Positions 10,823 through 26,990 are shown, counted from the first letter of the stretch. The stretch: DNA of 64,000 bases from Pseudomonas cuatrocienegasensis (GCF_900110925.1 NZ_FOFP01000004.1:169250-233249), one strand, 5' to 3'. Program-made: numbers and translations. The notes: generated from the letters alone by a model not told the origin.

Positions 10823-11011
10823 GAAAAGCAGCGTCGCCGCGTAACACCGCATTGGGACATCGCCATAAATAAGAGGCTGAGATTCCCTGCGGCAACCGGA
10901 CTCGCCGTCAGGCTCGTCTTTGTCAGGCTGAAAATGAGAAGATACCGCATTTGCAGCGCCCAATCGCTTGGGTGAAGACGCTCGGCACACAGCCGGGCAG
11001 TGGGGAGTTCG

Positions 11012-12376
11012 ATGGCGTTTACCCGTAGACAGATACTGGCCGGCCTGGCTGGTTTAACCGTGGTCGGCCTGGGCGCCGGTGGCGCGCGCTATTGGCTGGG
11101 CCGCCCACTGGTGGCGGCCGAGTACGATTATCAGTTGATCGCCGCGCCGCTCGACCTGGAGCTGGTGCCCGGGCACACCACGCCGGCCTGGGCCTATGGC
11201 GGGCAGGCGCCGGGTACGGAGATTCGCGCCAAGCAGGGCGAATGGCTGCGTGTGCGCTTCATTAATAAGCTGGAGGTGCCGACCACTATTCACTGGCACG
11301 GCATCCGCCTGCCGTTGGAAATGGACGGCGTGCCCTACGTGTCGCAACTGCCGGTGTTGCCAGGCGAGTATTTCGACTATCAGTTCATCACCCCGGATGC
11401 CGGCAGCTACTGGTATCACCCGCATACCAGCAGCAGCGAGCAGCTCGGCCGTGGTCTGGTAGGTCCGCTGATTGTCGAGGAGCGCGTGGACACTGGTTTT
11501 GTCCATGAGCGCACGCTGTGCCTGAAAAGCTGGCATGTCGACGAGGCGGGCGCCTTTACCGAATTTATGGTGCCGCGCGAGGCGGCGCGTGAAGGTACGC
11601 GCGGGCGCTTGTCGACGATCAATGGCCAGCCGCTCCCCGAGTTGGCGCTGCCGGCGGGCCAGGTGGTGCGCTTGCGCCTGATCAACGTCGACAACACAGT
11701 GACCTATCGCCTCAACCTGCCGGGCGGTGACGCGCGCATCTATGCCCTGGATGGCAATCCGGTCGCGCCGCGGCCGTTGGGCAAGGAATACTGGCTCGGC
11801 CCCGGTATGCGTCTGGACCTGGCCCTGCGTGTGCCGGCTGCTGGCGAGACGTTGTCGCTGCGCAATGGCCCGATGCGTTTGGCGACCCTGGTCAGTGAGC
11901 CGAGCACTGCCGCGCCTACCGATTGGCCGCCGGCCTTGCCAGCCAATCCGGTGGCTGAGCCGGATCTGGCGCAGGCCGAGACGTTGCGCTTCAATTTCGA
12001 GTGGGCGGCCATGCTGGCGGATAACAGCAATGCGCCGGCGCGCTACTGGCAAATCAACGGGCAGGCCTGGGACATCAACGACAAGACCTGCGCCGATCGG
12101 CCTATCGCCACGCTCAAGCGCGATGGTCACTACATCTTCGTGCTGCGCAATATGGCCCAGTACCAGCACCCGATTCACCTGCACGGCATGACGTTCAAAG
12201 TGCTCGACTCCAACCGTCGGCGCATCGAGCCGTACTACACCGACACCTTCCTGCTCGGCAAAAACGAAACCGCGCGCATCGCCTTCGTCGCTGATAACCC
12301 GGGCGTGTGGATGTTCCATTGCCATGTCGTCGACCACATGGAAACCGGCCTGATGGCCGCCATCGAGGTGCTGTGA
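11012..12376 (+). CDS. Multicopper oxidase with Tat signal
   Basis: A 454-residue three-cupredoxin-domain oxidase, exported folded by the Tat system (TRRQILAGLAG at residues 4-14). The copper sites are visible: HWHG at 94-97, YWYHPHT, HPIHLHG and the C-terminal HCHVVDHMETG with the type 1 copper cysteine. Such enzymes oxidise Cu(I), metals or phenols with O2 in the periplasm. GGGGAG precedes ATG 11012. The stop overlaps the tadA start (A of TGA shared with ATG). The substrate is not established; no methionine-rich CueO insert is evident. Confidence 0.92.
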   Translation: MAFTRRQILAGLAGLTVVGLGAGGARYWLGRPLVAAEYDYQLIAAPLDLELVPGHTTPAWAYGGQAPGTEIRAKQGEWLRVRFINKLEVPTTIHWHGIRLPLEMDGVPYVSQLPVLPGEYFDYQFITPDAGSYWYHPHTSSSEQLGRGLVGPLIVEERVDTGFVHERTLCLKSWHVDEAGAFTEFMVPREAAREGTRGRLSTINGQPLPELALPAGQVVRLRLINVDNTVTYRLNLPGGDARIYALDGNPVAPRPLGKEYWLGPGMRLDLALRVPAAGETLSLRNGPMRLATLVSEPSTAAPTDWPPALPANPVAEPDLAQAETLRFNFEWAAMLADNSNAPARYWQINGQAWDINDKTCADRPIATLKRDGHYIFVLRNMAQYQHPIHLHGMTFKVLDSNRRRIEPYYTDTFLLGKNETARIAFVADNPGVWMFHCHVVDHMETGLMAAIEVL

Positions 12377-12858
12377 TGCGCCAGCCGCTGATTGTCGACC
12401 GCAGCCGCGACACGCACTTTATGCAACTGGCCCTGGAGCAGGCGGCGCTGGGCGCGGCCCTGGGCGAGGTGCCCGTGGGTGCGGTGCTGGTGCATGGCGG
12501 CGATGTGGTCGGGCAGGGCTTCAATTGCCCGATCAGCACCCATGACCCCAGCGCCCATGCCGAGATGGTGGCAATCCGCGCCGCTGCCCAGGCGTTGGAT
12601 AACTACCGTCTGCCCGGCAGCACTCTGTACGTGACATTGGAGCCTTGCAGCATGTGCGCCGGGTTGATCGTGCATGCGCGGGTGCAGCGGGTGGTGTACG
12701 GCGCGAGTGAACCTAAAGCAGGGGTGGCGCACAGTCGGGGCGAGTTCTTTGCTCAGGGCTTTCTCAACCACCGGGTGCTGGTCGAGGGCGGGGTGTTGGG
12801 CGAGGAGTGCGGTGCGGCGTTGAGTGCGTTCTTCAAGGCGCGGCGTGAGGCGCGCTGA
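12376..12858 (+). CDS. tadA: tRNA-specific adenosine deaminase
   Basis: Converts A34 to inosine in the tRNA-Arg(ACG) anticodon, an essential step for CGN decoding. The 160-residue cytidine-deaminase-fold enzyme has the zinc site H61-A-E63 and PCSMC (C91, C94). Start 12376 overlaps the multicopper oxidase stop, implying translational coupling. Linkage of tadA to mltF and purL is the conserved Pseudomonas arrangement. Confidence 0.96.
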   Translation: MRQPLIVDRSRDTHFMQLALEQAALGAALGEVPVGAVLVHGGDVVGQGFNCPISTHDPSAHAEMVAIRAAAQALDNYRLPGSTLYVTLEPCSMCAGLIVHARVQRVVYGASEPKAGVAHSRGEFFAQGFLNHRVLVEGGVLGEECGAALSAFFKARREAR

Positions 12859-12871
12859 CGTTCGTCTTTTA

Positions 12872-13042
12872 TGTGGGAGCGGCTTTAGCCGCGACGCCTG
12901 CAGGGTTTTAGCGATTTATCGCGAATAAATTCGCTCCTACTTGCTCGCTGCATACCTGTAGGAGCGAATTTATTCGCGATGCTTTCAGCGCGATCAAGGC
13001 CAATCGCGAATAAAGGTTGCGCGCACCCTTCGCTCCTACAGG
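12872..13042. repeat. Cluster of GAGCGAATTTATTCGC-type palindromes
   Basis: Four related arms lie between tadA and mltF: GTGGGAGCGGCTTTAGCCGC, ATTTATCGCGAATAAATTCG with CTCCTAC, TAGGAGCGAATTTATTCGCG, and an inverted arm ending CGCTCCTACAGG. These are Pseudomonas intergenic palindromes. With the two genes converging here they may also end both transcripts. Confidence 0.75.
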
Positions 13043-13073
13043 CGCCCGGGTGGGGCATGAATAACCCCATTTC

Positions 13074-18598
<5,525 letters not shown>

Positions 18599-18616
18599 CC
18601 GCTTGAGCGTGCGGCC

Positions 18617-18880
18617 ATGACCGATGGCCCCGCGCTCATGCTGCCTGAGGTACGCCAGGTCGAACCTGGCGTACCACTGCTGCTCTGCCGCTGTGGGCAT
18701 TCGCCCAACCTGCCTGATTGCTTAGAGGGTTGTACACAGGGCCTGACGCTGCTGCCGCCAAGGCGTATGCAACTGATCCTGTGCCGCTGCGGGCACTCCA
18801 GACAATTGCCTTATTGCGATGGCCGGCACCAATCCGTCGCTGCCAAAGGTTGGTCGCTGCGCCGCTTTCTGCGGGGCTGA
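18617..18880 (+). CDS. Small CDGSH-type iron-sulfur protein with tandem motif
   Basis: An 87-residue protein. Its second half contains a perfect [2Fe-2S] CDGSH (mitoNEET-type) motif, CRCGHSRQLPYCDGRH (C-x-C-x2-S-x3-P-x-C-D-G-x-H). The first half has a clear copy, CRCGHSPNLPDCLEGC, in which the ligand tail CDGxH has become CLEGC. So one canonical and one altered cluster site lie about 34 residues apart. It starts 19 bases after purL. A redox or electron-transfer role is inferred from the family; partners are unknown. Confidence 0.82.
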   Translation: MTDGPALMLPEVRQVEPGVPLLLCRCGHSPNLPDCLEGCTQGLTLLPPRRMQLILCRCGHSRQLPYCDGRHQSVAAKGWSLRRFLRG

Positions 18881-18955
18881 ATCCCTTTCATCTGCCAGGG
18901 TCTAGTGTCCATAGGCCAATGTGCCTGGCGCTTGCTGACGTCTGTGAGGATGACG

Positions 18956-19273
18956 ATGTACAAATTCTGCTTCTATGTTCCCGACTCCCACCTGGAGGTC
19001 GTCAAAACGGCGGTGTTCGCCACCGGCGCTGGCCGTCTGGGCGGCTACGACCAGTGCTGCTGGCAGGTGGCGGGGCAGGGACAGTTTCGGCCGTTGCCGG
19101 GTAGCCAGCCGTTTATTGGCGAAGCGCAGGTGCTGGAGCATGTCGCGGAGTGGAAGGTCGAGCTGGTGGTGGCCGACGAGCTTATCCATGACGCGGTCAA
19201 GGCACTCAAGCGCAGCCATCCTTATGAAACCCCGGCGTTCGAGGTGTGGCGGCTGTCTGATCTGACGTTCTAG
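18956..19273 (+). CDS. YqfO/NIF3-like family protein
   Basis: A 105-residue protein matching the stand-alone YqfO-type domain found inserted in some NIF3-family proteins (MYKFCFYVPDSHLEVVKTAV, a central GRLGGYDQCCWQ and a C-terminal HPYETPAFEVWRL). The HPYETPAF segment is highly characteristic. Function is not established; a CutA-like trimer fold is known for relatives. GAGG at 18946-18949 sets ATG 18956, although the frame is open upstream. Confidence 0.82.
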   Translation: MYKFCFYVPDSHLEVVKTAVFATGAGRLGGYDQCCWQVAGQGQFRPLPGSQPFIGEAQVLEHVAEWKVELVVADELIHDAVKALKRSHPYETPAFEVWRLSDLTF

Positions 19274-19360
19274 CCTAGTGGCGCTAGGCTCTAGTCGGGC
19301 CCTTCGTTGCAGATAGGGACCTATCATTTCGTTATGTTCTGCGCGGCAACGATGCTTTCT

Positions 19361-19448
19361 GTAGGAGCCGCGCCCCGCGGCGAATGCCATGGGCACAGCC
19401 GATTTTGCGCAATGGCTGCAATCGATTCGCCCCGAGGCGGGGCTCTTA
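19361..19448. repeat. REP palindrome pair (REPIN-like)
   Basis: Inverted arms: GTAGGAGCCGCGCCCCGCGG (from 19361) and ATTCGCCCCGAGGCGGGGCT (from 19424). The left arm and the following GCGAATGCCATGGGCA are identical to the complementary strand of the pair at 10.8 kb. Confidence 0.8.
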
Positions 19449-19527
19449 CGCGTGTTCGGGGGTTCACACAGGCGCTGCAGGGCTACAACAGCCAGTTGGG
19501 GCATGGCCTATTACGTGTGTCGCGACC

Positions 19528-20706
19528 CTAGCGCGGCTCCGCGTGCCCGGCCGGTACGGGATTGGCGGGTTTGAGGGCGCTGTAGAGGTGTCGCTCGAAC
19601 TGCTCGACGATGGCCGGCCAGCCTTGTCGGGCGGCGTGCTGGCGCGCGTTGAGGCGCACGCGGCGCAGGGTTTCCGGGGTTTCCAGAAGCCAGCCGGCGG
19701 CCTCGATAAATTCCTCGGCATCAGCGCTGCTGGCCAGTGCACCGTTGTGGCCATGGCGGATGTGCTGGGCCGCTGCGGCCTGATCGTAGGCCACCACGCC
19801 GAGGCCGCTGGCCAGTGCCTCAAGCACCACGTTGCCGAAGGTCTCCGACAGGCTGGGAAAGAGGAACAGATCGGCGGAGGCATAGTGGCTGGCCAGGGCA
19901 TCGCCGCGTTGCACGCCGGCAAAGTGTGCCTCCGGCACCTGGGCTTGCAGCCAGGCGCGCTGTGGACCATCCCCCACCAGAATCAGGCGCAGCTGGCGCT
20001 GCGGGTAACGCTGCTGCAGGGCGCGAAAGCAGGTTACCAGCAGGCCAAGGTTTTTCTCGGCTGCCAGGCGCCCGACATGCACCACGGCAATCGCCTGTTC
20101 GTCCAGGCCCCAGTGCGCACGCAGCGCGGCCGAGCGCCGAGACGGGTGGAACAGCTGGCTGTCGACCCCGCGGGCCATCAGCGCCAGGCGCTCGAAGCCG
20201 CGTCGGGTCAGCTCCAGATGCTGGCTGGCGCTGGGCACCAGGGTGACCTGGGTGCGGCTGTGAAACCAGCGCAGGTACTGGGTCATCAAGCGGGTCAGCA
20301 GGCTCAGGCCATAGTGCCCGGTGTAATGCTGGAAGTTGGTATGAAAACCACTGACCACCGGAATCCCCAGGCGCCGCGCGGCGCGCAGGGCAGACAGCCC
20401 GAGCGGGCCTTCAGTGGCGATATAGAGCACATCCGGGCGCTGCCGGCGCCAGTGGCGCAGCAGCGTATGCATCGACGATTGGCCCCATTGCAGCCCCGGA
20501 TAACCCGGCAACGGCCAGCCGCGGGTAAGCAACTGGTCATCGCTGCGCAGTGGCAGTTCCTGGCCCTGGCGTGGACGCACCAGTTGCACGCGGTGCTGGC
20601 GAGCACGCAAGCCTGTCACCAGGTGGGCCAGGGTGTTGGCGACGCCGTTGACTTCCGGCGCGTAGGTTTCGCTGATCAAAGCGACGAACAGGGGGGCTTG
20701 ATTCAT
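19528..20706 (-). CDS. Glycosyltransferase family 4 protein
   Basis: A 392-residue GT-B retaining glycosyltransferase. The N-terminal half begins LFVALISETYAPEVNGVANT (typical of GT4 mannosyl/glucosyltransferases such as MgtA). The donor-binding half has VHVGRLAAEKNLGLL and the EX7E element in SLSETFGNVVLEALASG. It probably transfers a hexose from a nucleotide sugar to a membrane lipid or glycan; the acceptor is unknown. ATG 20706 is preferred over 20715 because it begins the conserved strand sooner. It lies 41 bases downstream of the monooxygenase gene, same strand. Confidence 0.88.
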   Translation of the reverse strand: MNQAPLFVALISETYAPEVNGVANTLAHLVTGLRARQHRVQLVRPRQGQELPLRSDDQLLTRGWPLPGYPGLQWGQSSMHTLLRHWRRQRPDVLYIATEGPLGLSALRAARRLGIPVVSGFHTNFQHYTGHYGLSLLTRLMTQYLRWFHSRTQVTLVPSASQHLELTRRGFERLALMARGVDSQLFHPSRRSAALRAHWGLDEQAIAVVHVGRLAAEKNLGLLVTCFRALQQRYPQRQLRLILVGDGPQRAWLQAQVPEAHFAGVQRGDALASHYASADLFLFPSLSETFGNVVLEALASGLGVVAYDQAAAAQHIRHGHNGALASSADAEEFIEAAGWLLETPETLRRVRLNARQHAARQGWPAIVEQFERHLYSALKPANPVPAGHAEPR

Positions 20707-20747
20707 ATGGGTCACTGTGCGCCTGGCCAGTGTAGGCCGCGTGACAC

Positions 20748-22262
20748 TTATGTTGCGTTTGCATGACCGTCGGTTGCCGGCCCAGGCGGTTTGCCGTTTG
20801 AGCTGGAAAAGTGCAAATCCGGGTGGGTGACCGGTTCCTTGCGCAGGCGCTTGATGTCATCGAAGTAGTCCATCGACATCAGCCAGGGCTCCCAATAGCC
20901 TTGCCGCGGGACGCTGTCCAAGGCGCGTTGCACGTAACCGGCGGCAAAATCCAGCAAGGGACGGGTGGGTAGATTGGCAGGCGGTTTGGCGCAGCAAACG
21001 CTGTATTGGTGCGCCTCCATGTGCGCCAGCAGGCGGCAGAAGTGCTCGCACAGCAGGCTGACCTTGAGGGTCCAGGAGGCATTGGTGTAACCCAGGGCGA
21101 AGGCGAAGTTGGGCACCTCTGAGAGCATCATGCCCTTGTAGGCCACCTTGTCCTTCCAGATCACAGGTTGCCTGTCGACGCTGAGCTGGATGCCACCAAA
21201 TAGCTGCACATCGAGGCCGGTGGCGGTCACGATGATATCGGCCTCCAGGGTCTTACCTGATTGCAGGGTGATGCCGGTCTCCGTGAAGGTGGCGATCTGC
21301 TCGGTGACGATGGAGGCCGACTCGTCGCGCAGGGCCTTGAACAGATCACCATCGGGGATCAGGCACAGGCGCTGGTCCCAGGGTTGATAGGGCGGGTTGA
21401 AGTGCTCGTCTACGGGATAGGCAGCGGGCAACGCCCGGCGTGTCAGGTAGTGGATCAGCCGCCGCGCCGCCGTCGGGAAGCGGCGGCAGAAACGCCAGAA
21501 CAGCAGGGCCAGGCGGGCATTCTTGTAGCGGCTCAGGCGATAGGCGGGCATGGCCGGCAGCACTTTGCGCAGCCACAGCGCGACACGGTCCTGGGCCGGT
21601 TGGCTGAGCACGTACGAGGGCGTGCGTTGCAGCAGGGTGACATGGCCGGCGGTCTTTGCCAGGGTCGGCACCAGTGTTACGGCGGTTGCGCCGCTGCCGA
21701 TCACGACAATGCGTTTGCCGGCGTAGTCGAGCTCGGCGGGCCACTGTTGCGGGTGGATCACTGGCCCGCTAAAACGCGAGATGCCTGGAAATGACGGTGT
21801 ATAGCCGGCTTCGTAGCGGTAGTAGCCGGCGGCGCTGAACAGCCAGCGACAACTCAGGCTGCGTTGCTCGCGGGTCGCCAGGTCCTCGACGATCACCTCC
21901 CAGCAGGCCCGCTCGCTGCACCAGTTGGCACTCTGTACGCGTTGGCCGTAGCGGATATGGCGTGTGAGTTGATATTCCACCGTGGTTTCGCGCAGGTAGC
22001 GCAGGATCGAGGCCGCATCAGCGATGGCGTTGTCACCCGTCCATGGCTTGAAAGCGAAGCCGAAGGTATACAGGTCGGAGTCCGAGCGAATGCCTGGGTA
22101 ACGGAACAGGTCCCAGGTGCCGCCCAGGTCCTCGCGCGCTTCGAGAATCTGGTAGCGCGTGTTGGGGCGCAGGCGTTCGAGGTAGCAGGCCATGCCGATC
22201 CCGGAGATTCCGGCACCGACAATCAGCATATCCAGAGTTTCGTCCGCGGCGTGGGCGGTCAT
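20748..22262 (-). CDS. Flavin-dependent Baeyer-Villiger-type monooxygenase
   Basis: A 504-residue FAD/NADPH monooxygenase. The FAD site is GAGISG at 16-21, and the Baeyer-Villiger fingerprint [12 protein letters not shown] fits FxGxxxHxxxW(P/D). The NADPH site is [10 protein letters not shown]. Such enzymes insert oxygen next to ketones to make esters or lactones. Start 22262 follows an upstream open stretch and begins just before the first beta strand. Its neighbours (GT4, CysZ) give no substrate clue. Confidence 0.9.
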   Translation of the reverse strand: MTAHAADETLDMLIVGAGISGIGMACYLERLRPNTRYQILEAREDLGGTWDLFRYPGIRSDSDLYTFGFAFKPWTGDNAIADAASILRYLRETTVEYQLTRHIRYGQRVQSANWCSERACWEVIVEDLATREQRSLSCRWLFSAAGYYRYEAGYTPSFPGISRFSGPVIHPQQWPAELDYAGKRIVVIGSGATAVTLVPTLAKTAGHVTLLQRTPSYVLSQPAQDRVALWLRKVLPAMPAYRLSRYKNARLALLFWRFCRRFPTAARRLIHYLTRRALPAAYPVDEHFNPPYQPWDQRLCLIPDGDLFKALRDESASIVTEQIATFTETGITLQSGKTLEADIIVTATGLDVQLFGGIQLSVDRQPVIWKDKVAYKGMMLSEVPNFAFALGYTNASWTLKVSLLCEHFCRLLAHMEAHQYSVCCAKPPANLPTRPLLDFAAGYVQRALDSVPRQGYWEPWLMSMDYFDDIKRLRKEPVTHPDLHFSSSNGKPPGPATDGHANAT

Positions 22263-22320
22263 GGTGTGTCCCGCAGATTGAGGGCATGAGTTGCAGTGAA
22301 GCGGCTGAACACGCCGCTCG

Positions 22321-23049
22321 TCAACCGCGCTCGCGCACCCAGAACAGCGTCGCACCCGCCACCGCCGCTGGCATCATCAGTACGTTCAGGCCGGGTACCA
22401 GCAGGGCCAGGTAGGTGGCGCCACCAAAGCCCAGGCTCTGCCAGCGCTTCTCCCGAAGCCAGGCGAGCATGTCTTGCCAGCTCATCTTGTTGTTGTCTGC
22501 GGGGTAATCGATGTATTGGATGGCCATCATCCAGATACCGAACAGCACCCACAGCGGTGCGGCGATCAGGTTGACCACTGGAATGAACGAGAGAATCAGC
22601 AAGCCCAGGGCGCGCGGCAGAAAGTAGCCGAGCTTGCGCATTTCGCGGCCCAGGGTGCGCGGCACCATGGCGATCAGTTCTCGCCAACTGAATGGGGGAG
22701 AGACGTCTTCGCCGCGCACCACCGTCTCGACCTTTTCCGCGAGAAAGCCGTTGAACGGCGCGGCGATGATGGTTGCCAGCAGGGTGAAGGTGAAGAACAC
22801 CATCAGCAGTACCAGCACCACGAACAGCGGCCACAGCAGGTATTCGAGAAACGCCAGCCAGGTTGGCAGTGTGGGCATAAAGGTGTCGACCCAGCCGCCG
22901 AACTGCTGCATCGCGACACTGATGATCCCGATAAACAGCACCAGATTGATGGTCAGCGGCAGCAGGACGAACAGCCGCAGGCCAGGGCTGAGCACCAGTT
23001 TCAGGCCTTCACCGAGGTATTGTGGGCCGGTCAGGACGGGGGCGGGCAT
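22321..23049 (-). CDS. cysZ: Sulfate transporter CysZ
   Basis: A 242-residue EI24/CysZ-family inner-membrane protein involved in sulfate uptake for cysteine synthesis. The N-terminus [20 protein letters not shown] and two long hydrophobic regions (about 28-110 and 145-240) with [10 protein letters not shown] and [13 protein letters not shown] match the family closely. A GGAG-type ribosome site precedes ATG 23049. It is divergent from trxB, an arrangement I recall from other Pseudomonas genomes. Confidence 0.92.
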   Translation of the reverse strand: MPAPVLTGPQYLGEGLKLVLSPGLRLFVLLPLTINLVLFIGIISVAMQQFGGWVDTFMPTLPTWLAFLEYLLWPLFVVLVLLMVFFTFTLLATIIAAPFNGFLAEKVETVVRGEDVSPPFSWRELIAMVPRTLGREMRKLGYFLPRALGLLILSFIPVVNLIAAPLWVLFGIWMMAIQYIDYPADNNKMSWQDMLAWLREKRWQSLGFGGATYLALLVPGLNVLMMPAAVAGATLFWVRERG

Positions 23050-23187
23050 AGGGAGCTCCAAGGAAGTAATGGCGCGATCATACCGGCTTTGCGGGAGGCC
23101 TTCATGACACCGCTGTGGCGAGCCATAGGGTGCCTCTATGTCACGCATTGGTAATGGGTATTTCCGTTGTGCAAAGGGCCTGCGTAG

Positions 23188-24246
<1,059 letters not shown>

Positions 24247-24281
24247 CGCTTGCACAGGGCTTTACTTGGTAAACAGGTGGT

Positions 24282-24352
24282 CCCGGGTGTCGCTTCGCTC
24301 GACCCAGGCTACGGTTGCCTCGAGACGCCGTAGGGTGCGCTGTGCGCACCGG
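24282..24352. repeat. Single copies of two intergenic repeat families
   Basis: 24282-24312 is the reverse complement of the GTAGCCTGGGTCGAGCGAAG family repeated many times at 48.6 and 54.2-55.1 kb. 24330-24352 carries GTAGGGTGCGCTGTGCGCAC, one arm of the family that forms an inverted pair inside the mdc operon at 45.7 kb. Confidence 0.75.
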
Positions 24353-24394
24353 CTTTTGACGGCACCTGTCCCAAAGCATTCGGCAGCCATCCAT

Positions 24395-24435
24395 AAAAAC
24401 GCCGCAGGTCCAGTGTTGGGCCTGCGGCGTTTTTG
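24395..24435. terminator. Bidirectional terminator between trxB and hopJ
   Basis: AAAAACGCCGCAGG and its complement CCTGCGGCGTTTTT flank a short loop. The A-run on one side and T-run on the other serve the convergent trxB and hopJ transcripts. Confidence 0.85.
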
Positions 24436-24450
24436 TGTTCGGGGCTGGTG

Positions 24451-24792
24451 TCAGGCTTTGGCGCGCAGCGGTGCTTGTTCGAACTGCACGGCCGCCAGGC
24501 CATGTTGCATCAGTGCGCGAATATTGGCGTGGTCGCTCCCTTCGGGTGTAGCCAGGACACTGCGGTAGTGCTCGCCAAAGCACTGCAGGGTTTCTTCCAG
24601 GCTCAGGCCTTCGAGCAGGGCCAGGCCCAGGGTCTTGCACGAGCCTTCATTCTGTCCGGCGTCACTGGCCACTGGGCCATTGCGAAAAGCGCTCGACTGA
24701 TAATCGTAATGCGCGGCAACGAACGCCAGGGTTTCGGCGAAAGCGAACGCTGGGTCACCGAGGCGGGCGCGAAACTGCTGCAGGGCACTCAT
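24451..24792 (-). CDS. HopJ-family protein
   Basis: A 113-residue protein of the HopJ family, named for a Pseudomonas syringae type III effector but present in many non-pathogens. The core reads FAETLAFVAAHYDYQSSAFRNG. The family name should not be read as evidence of secretion here: no type III genes are present. Its start overlaps the DUF1244 stop by four bases (ATGA), so the two are translationally coupled. Confidence 0.85.
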   Translation of the reverse strand: MSALQQFRARLGDPAFAFAETLAFVAAHYDYQSSAFRNGPVASDAGQNEGSCKTLGLALLEGLSLEETLQCFGEHYRSVLATPEGSDHANIRALMQHGLAAVQFEQAPLRAKA

Positions 24793-25082
24793 GCCTTGTT
24801 GCCCTTGGCGAATGCGGCCTGCTGCTCGGGCGTGGCTTCACGCTGATATTTGCTCTTCCATTCGCTGTAGGGCATGCCGTAGATGACTTCGCGGGCCTCG
24901 TCCGGGCTGACGCTCAGGTCGAGGTCGTCGGCGGCGGCCTTGTACCATTTCGACAGGCAATTACGGCAGAAACCCGTCAGGTTCATCATGTCGATGTTCT
25001 GCACGTCGGGCCGACTGCGCAGGTGCTGCACCAGGCTGCGGAAGGCGGCGGCTTCGAGTTCGAGGCGTTCTTGGTCGGTCAT
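24789..25082 (-). CDS. DUF1244 domain protein
   Basis: A 97-residue protein matching the DUF1244 family: LVQHLRSRPDVQNIDMMNL, then TGFCRNCLSKWY with a C-x-x-C pair, then YGMPYSEWK. The function is unknown. It sits just upstream of hopJ with overlapping stop and start, a pairing common in Pseudomonas. Confidence 0.88.
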   Translation of the reverse strand: MTDQERLELEAAAFRSLVQHLRSRPDVQNIDMMNLTGFCRNCLSKWYKAAADDLDLSVSPDEAREVIYGMPYSEWKSKYQREATPEQQAAFAKGNKA

Positions 25083-25183
25083 GGTAATGCTCGTTCAGGT
25101 CAGTCTGGATGGCGCGCGGGGCCGTATGGCCGCTGGCGCGATCATACCGTGCTCGCCGAACCGGGCACAGCACCGCGTCTGGC

Positions 25184-25558
25184 TCAGTCGCGGTGTCCGG
25201 CTAGGGTGATCGACACCGATTCGGCAAAGCGCAGGGCGTGGGGCTTGTCGACTTCCACTTCGGCATAACGCACGGCCGTGTGGTCCATGACCAGGTCGAG
25301 GATTTCCTGGGTCAGGCGTTCGAGCAGGGCGAAGCGATTGCCTTCGACGTGCTGAATGATCGCCTTGGTGATGGTGCGGTAGTTGAGTGCGTGATCGATG
25401 TCGTTATCGCGCACCGCGTCGACAGCCGGATACAGGATGGTCAGGTTGATCAACACGTCCTGCTTGTTGTTGATCTCCTCTTCCTTAATGCCGATGAAGG
25501 TGCGCAGGCGCAGGTCCTTGACCCGAATCCGCGCCATTCCAGGTTCCAGTCTGGGCAT
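25184..25558 (-). CDS. folX: Dihydroneopterin triphosphate 2'-epimerase
   Basis: Epimerises dihydroneopterin triphosphate toward dihydromonapterin, part of tetrahydromonapterin synthesis (the cofactor of phenylalanine hydroxylase in Pseudomonas). The 124-residue protein has the FolB/FolX tunnel fold with [20 protein letters not shown] and a C-terminal [16 protein letters not shown]. FolX rather than FolB is inferred from the [12 protein letters not shown] stretch and the operon. It starts two bases after the folE stop. Confidence 0.92.
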   Translation of the reverse strand: MPRLEPGMARIRVKDLRLRTFIGIKEEEINNKQDVLINLTILYPAVDAVRDNDIDHALNYRTITKAIIQHVEGNRFALLERLTQEILDLVMDHTAVRYAEVEVDKPHALRFAESVSITLAGHRD

Positions 25559-25560
25559 GC

Positions 25561-26121
25561 TTACTTACCCCGTCCGATCAGTTGCAGGAATTCATGGCGA
25601 GTGTTGCACGACTCGCGGAAGGCGCCGAGCATGACCGAGGAGGTCATCACCGAGTTCTGCTTCTCCACGCCACGCATCATCATGCACATGTGCTTGGCTT
25701 CGACCACCACGGCAACGCCGGCGGCGTTGGTTACCTGCTGGATGGCATCGGCAATCTGCTTGGTGAGGTTCTCCTGGATCTGCAGGCGGCGGGCGAACAT
25801 GTCGACGATGCGCGCCACCTTGGACAGGCCCAGGACCTTGCCGGTCGGGATGTAGGCCACGTGGGCCTTGCCGATAAAGGGCAGCATGTGGTGCTCGCAC
25901 AGCGAGTACAGTTCGATGTCGCGCACGATCACCATCTCATCGTTGTCCGACTCGAACAGCGCGCCGTTGACGATCTGCTCCAGGGTCTGCTGGTAGCCAT
26001 GGCAGAGGTACTGCATCGCTTTCGCCGCCCGCTTGGGCGTGTCGAGTAGCCCCTCACGCTCGGGATTTTCACCCAGGCCAAGCAGGATCTCGCGGTAGTG
26101 GCCAGACAGTTGTTCGCTCAT
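25561..26121 (-). CDS. folE: GTP cyclohydrolase I
   Basis: Converts GTP to dihydroneopterin triphosphate, the first pterin step. The 186-residue enzyme contains the zinc/active-site segment [20 protein letters not shown] near residue 75-95 and [12 protein letters not shown]. The ATG at 26121 is preferred over an upstream in-frame start at 26148. It is second in the folM-folE-folX operon, dedicated to monapterin rather than general folate supply. Confidence 0.95.
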   Translation of the reverse strand: MSEQLSGHYREILLGLGENPEREGLLDTPKRAAKAMQYLCHGYQQTLEQIVNGALFESDNDEMVIVRDIELYSLCEHHMLPFIGKAHVAYIPTGKVLGLSKVARIVDMFARRLQIQENLTKQIADAIQQVTNAAGVAVVVEAKHMCMMMRGVEKQNSVMTSSVMLGAFRESCNTRHEFLQLIGRGK

Positions 26122-26144
26122 TTTATTTTCCTCGCGGGCCAGCC

Positions 26145-26855
26145 TCACTTGAGGTGGCGGCCGCCGTTGACAGTTAAGGTGGTGCCGGTGACGTACGGGC
26201 TATCGAGCAAATAGCGCAGGCTCTGATAGATGACCTCGGGGCCGGGCTCGATGCCCAATGCAGATTTTTCGAGGGTCTTGGCGCGGTAAGCCGCGTCATC
26301 CTCGGGGTTGAACATGATCAGTGCCGGGGCAATGCCGTTGACCTTGATCTGCGGCGCGAGGCGCGCGGCGAACGACAGTGTCAGGCTGTCCAGACCAGCT
26401 TTACTGGCGCAGTAGGCCGGGCGCTTGGCGCTGCCTTTGCGCGCGACGTCGTCGCTGATATGGACGATGTCGGCCGGGCCGCCGTGGCGCAGCAGCTCGC
26501 TGCAATGCAGGTTGATTAAATATGGCGCGAGCATGTGCACGGTGAACAGGCGGGTGAAGGCCGCAGCTTCTTCACCGGGCGCCTCGCTCAGCCAGTCGGA
26601 TGCGTTGTGCACGATGGCGCGCAGGCGGCTGGTGTGCTGCTTGAGTGTGTCGATAAACGCCAGAATGCTGGCTTCGTCATTGAAGTCGGCTTGCAGAGCC
26701 AGGGCGCCTCGTTCACACAGCGCCTCGATGCCGTCACGCTCCCGGCGATAGGTCACGATCACCGGCTGACCTTCGTCCAGCAGGCGCTGGGCGCAATGCA
26801 GGCCGACACGCTGGCTGGCACCGGTAATCAGAATGGGAGCGGGAGGCAGGCTCAT
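26145..26855 (-). CDS. folM: Dihydromonapterin reductase
   Basis: An NADPH-dependent SDR that reduces dihydromonapterin (and weakly dihydrofolate) to the tetrahydro form. The 236-residue protein has the cofactor motif [15 protein letters not shown], a catalytic [11 protein letters not shown] (YxxxK), and C-terminal [19 protein letters not shown] 26855 is chosen because it immediately precedes the first beta strand. It heads the folM-folE-folX operon. A TGTACA-type operator lies about 113 bases upstream. Confidence 0.93.
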   Translation of the reverse strand: MSLPPAPILITGASQRVGLHCAQRLLDEGQPVIVTYRRERDGIEALCERGALALQADFNDEASILAFIDTLKQHTSRLRAIVHNASDWLSEAPGEEAAAFTRLFTVHMLAPYLINLHCSELLRHGGPADIVHISDDVARKGSAKRPAYCASKAGLDSLTLSFAARLAPQIKVNGIAPALIMFNPEDDAAYRAKTLEKSALGIEPGPEVIYQSLRYLLDSPYVTGTTLTVNGGRHLK

Positions 26856-26967
26856 GACAGGCTCGGCTGCAGAAAAAGGGTGGGTCCAGCAACGCCGCGC
26901 CGGATACCTGACCAGTAACACGCGGCGTCGACTGAACCGGGATTAAAGTTATACCAGTCATGGGGTT

Positions 26968-26990
26968 TGTACAACCATTGCTCGTGTAAG
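26968..26990. promoter_or_regulatory. TGTACA-type operator (LitR-like box), folM side
   Basis: TGTACA (26968-26973), 11 bases, then TGTAAG (26985-26990). On the minus strand TTGTAC is followed 15 bases later by TATAAC, a plausible folM promoter that the box would cover. Half-site and spacing match the boxes at 27.08 and 30.01 kb. Confidence 0.6.

Noticed and set aside
24451..24792. Type III secreted effector
   Set aside because: HopJ-family name only; no type III secretion genes, chaperone or hrp box in the window.
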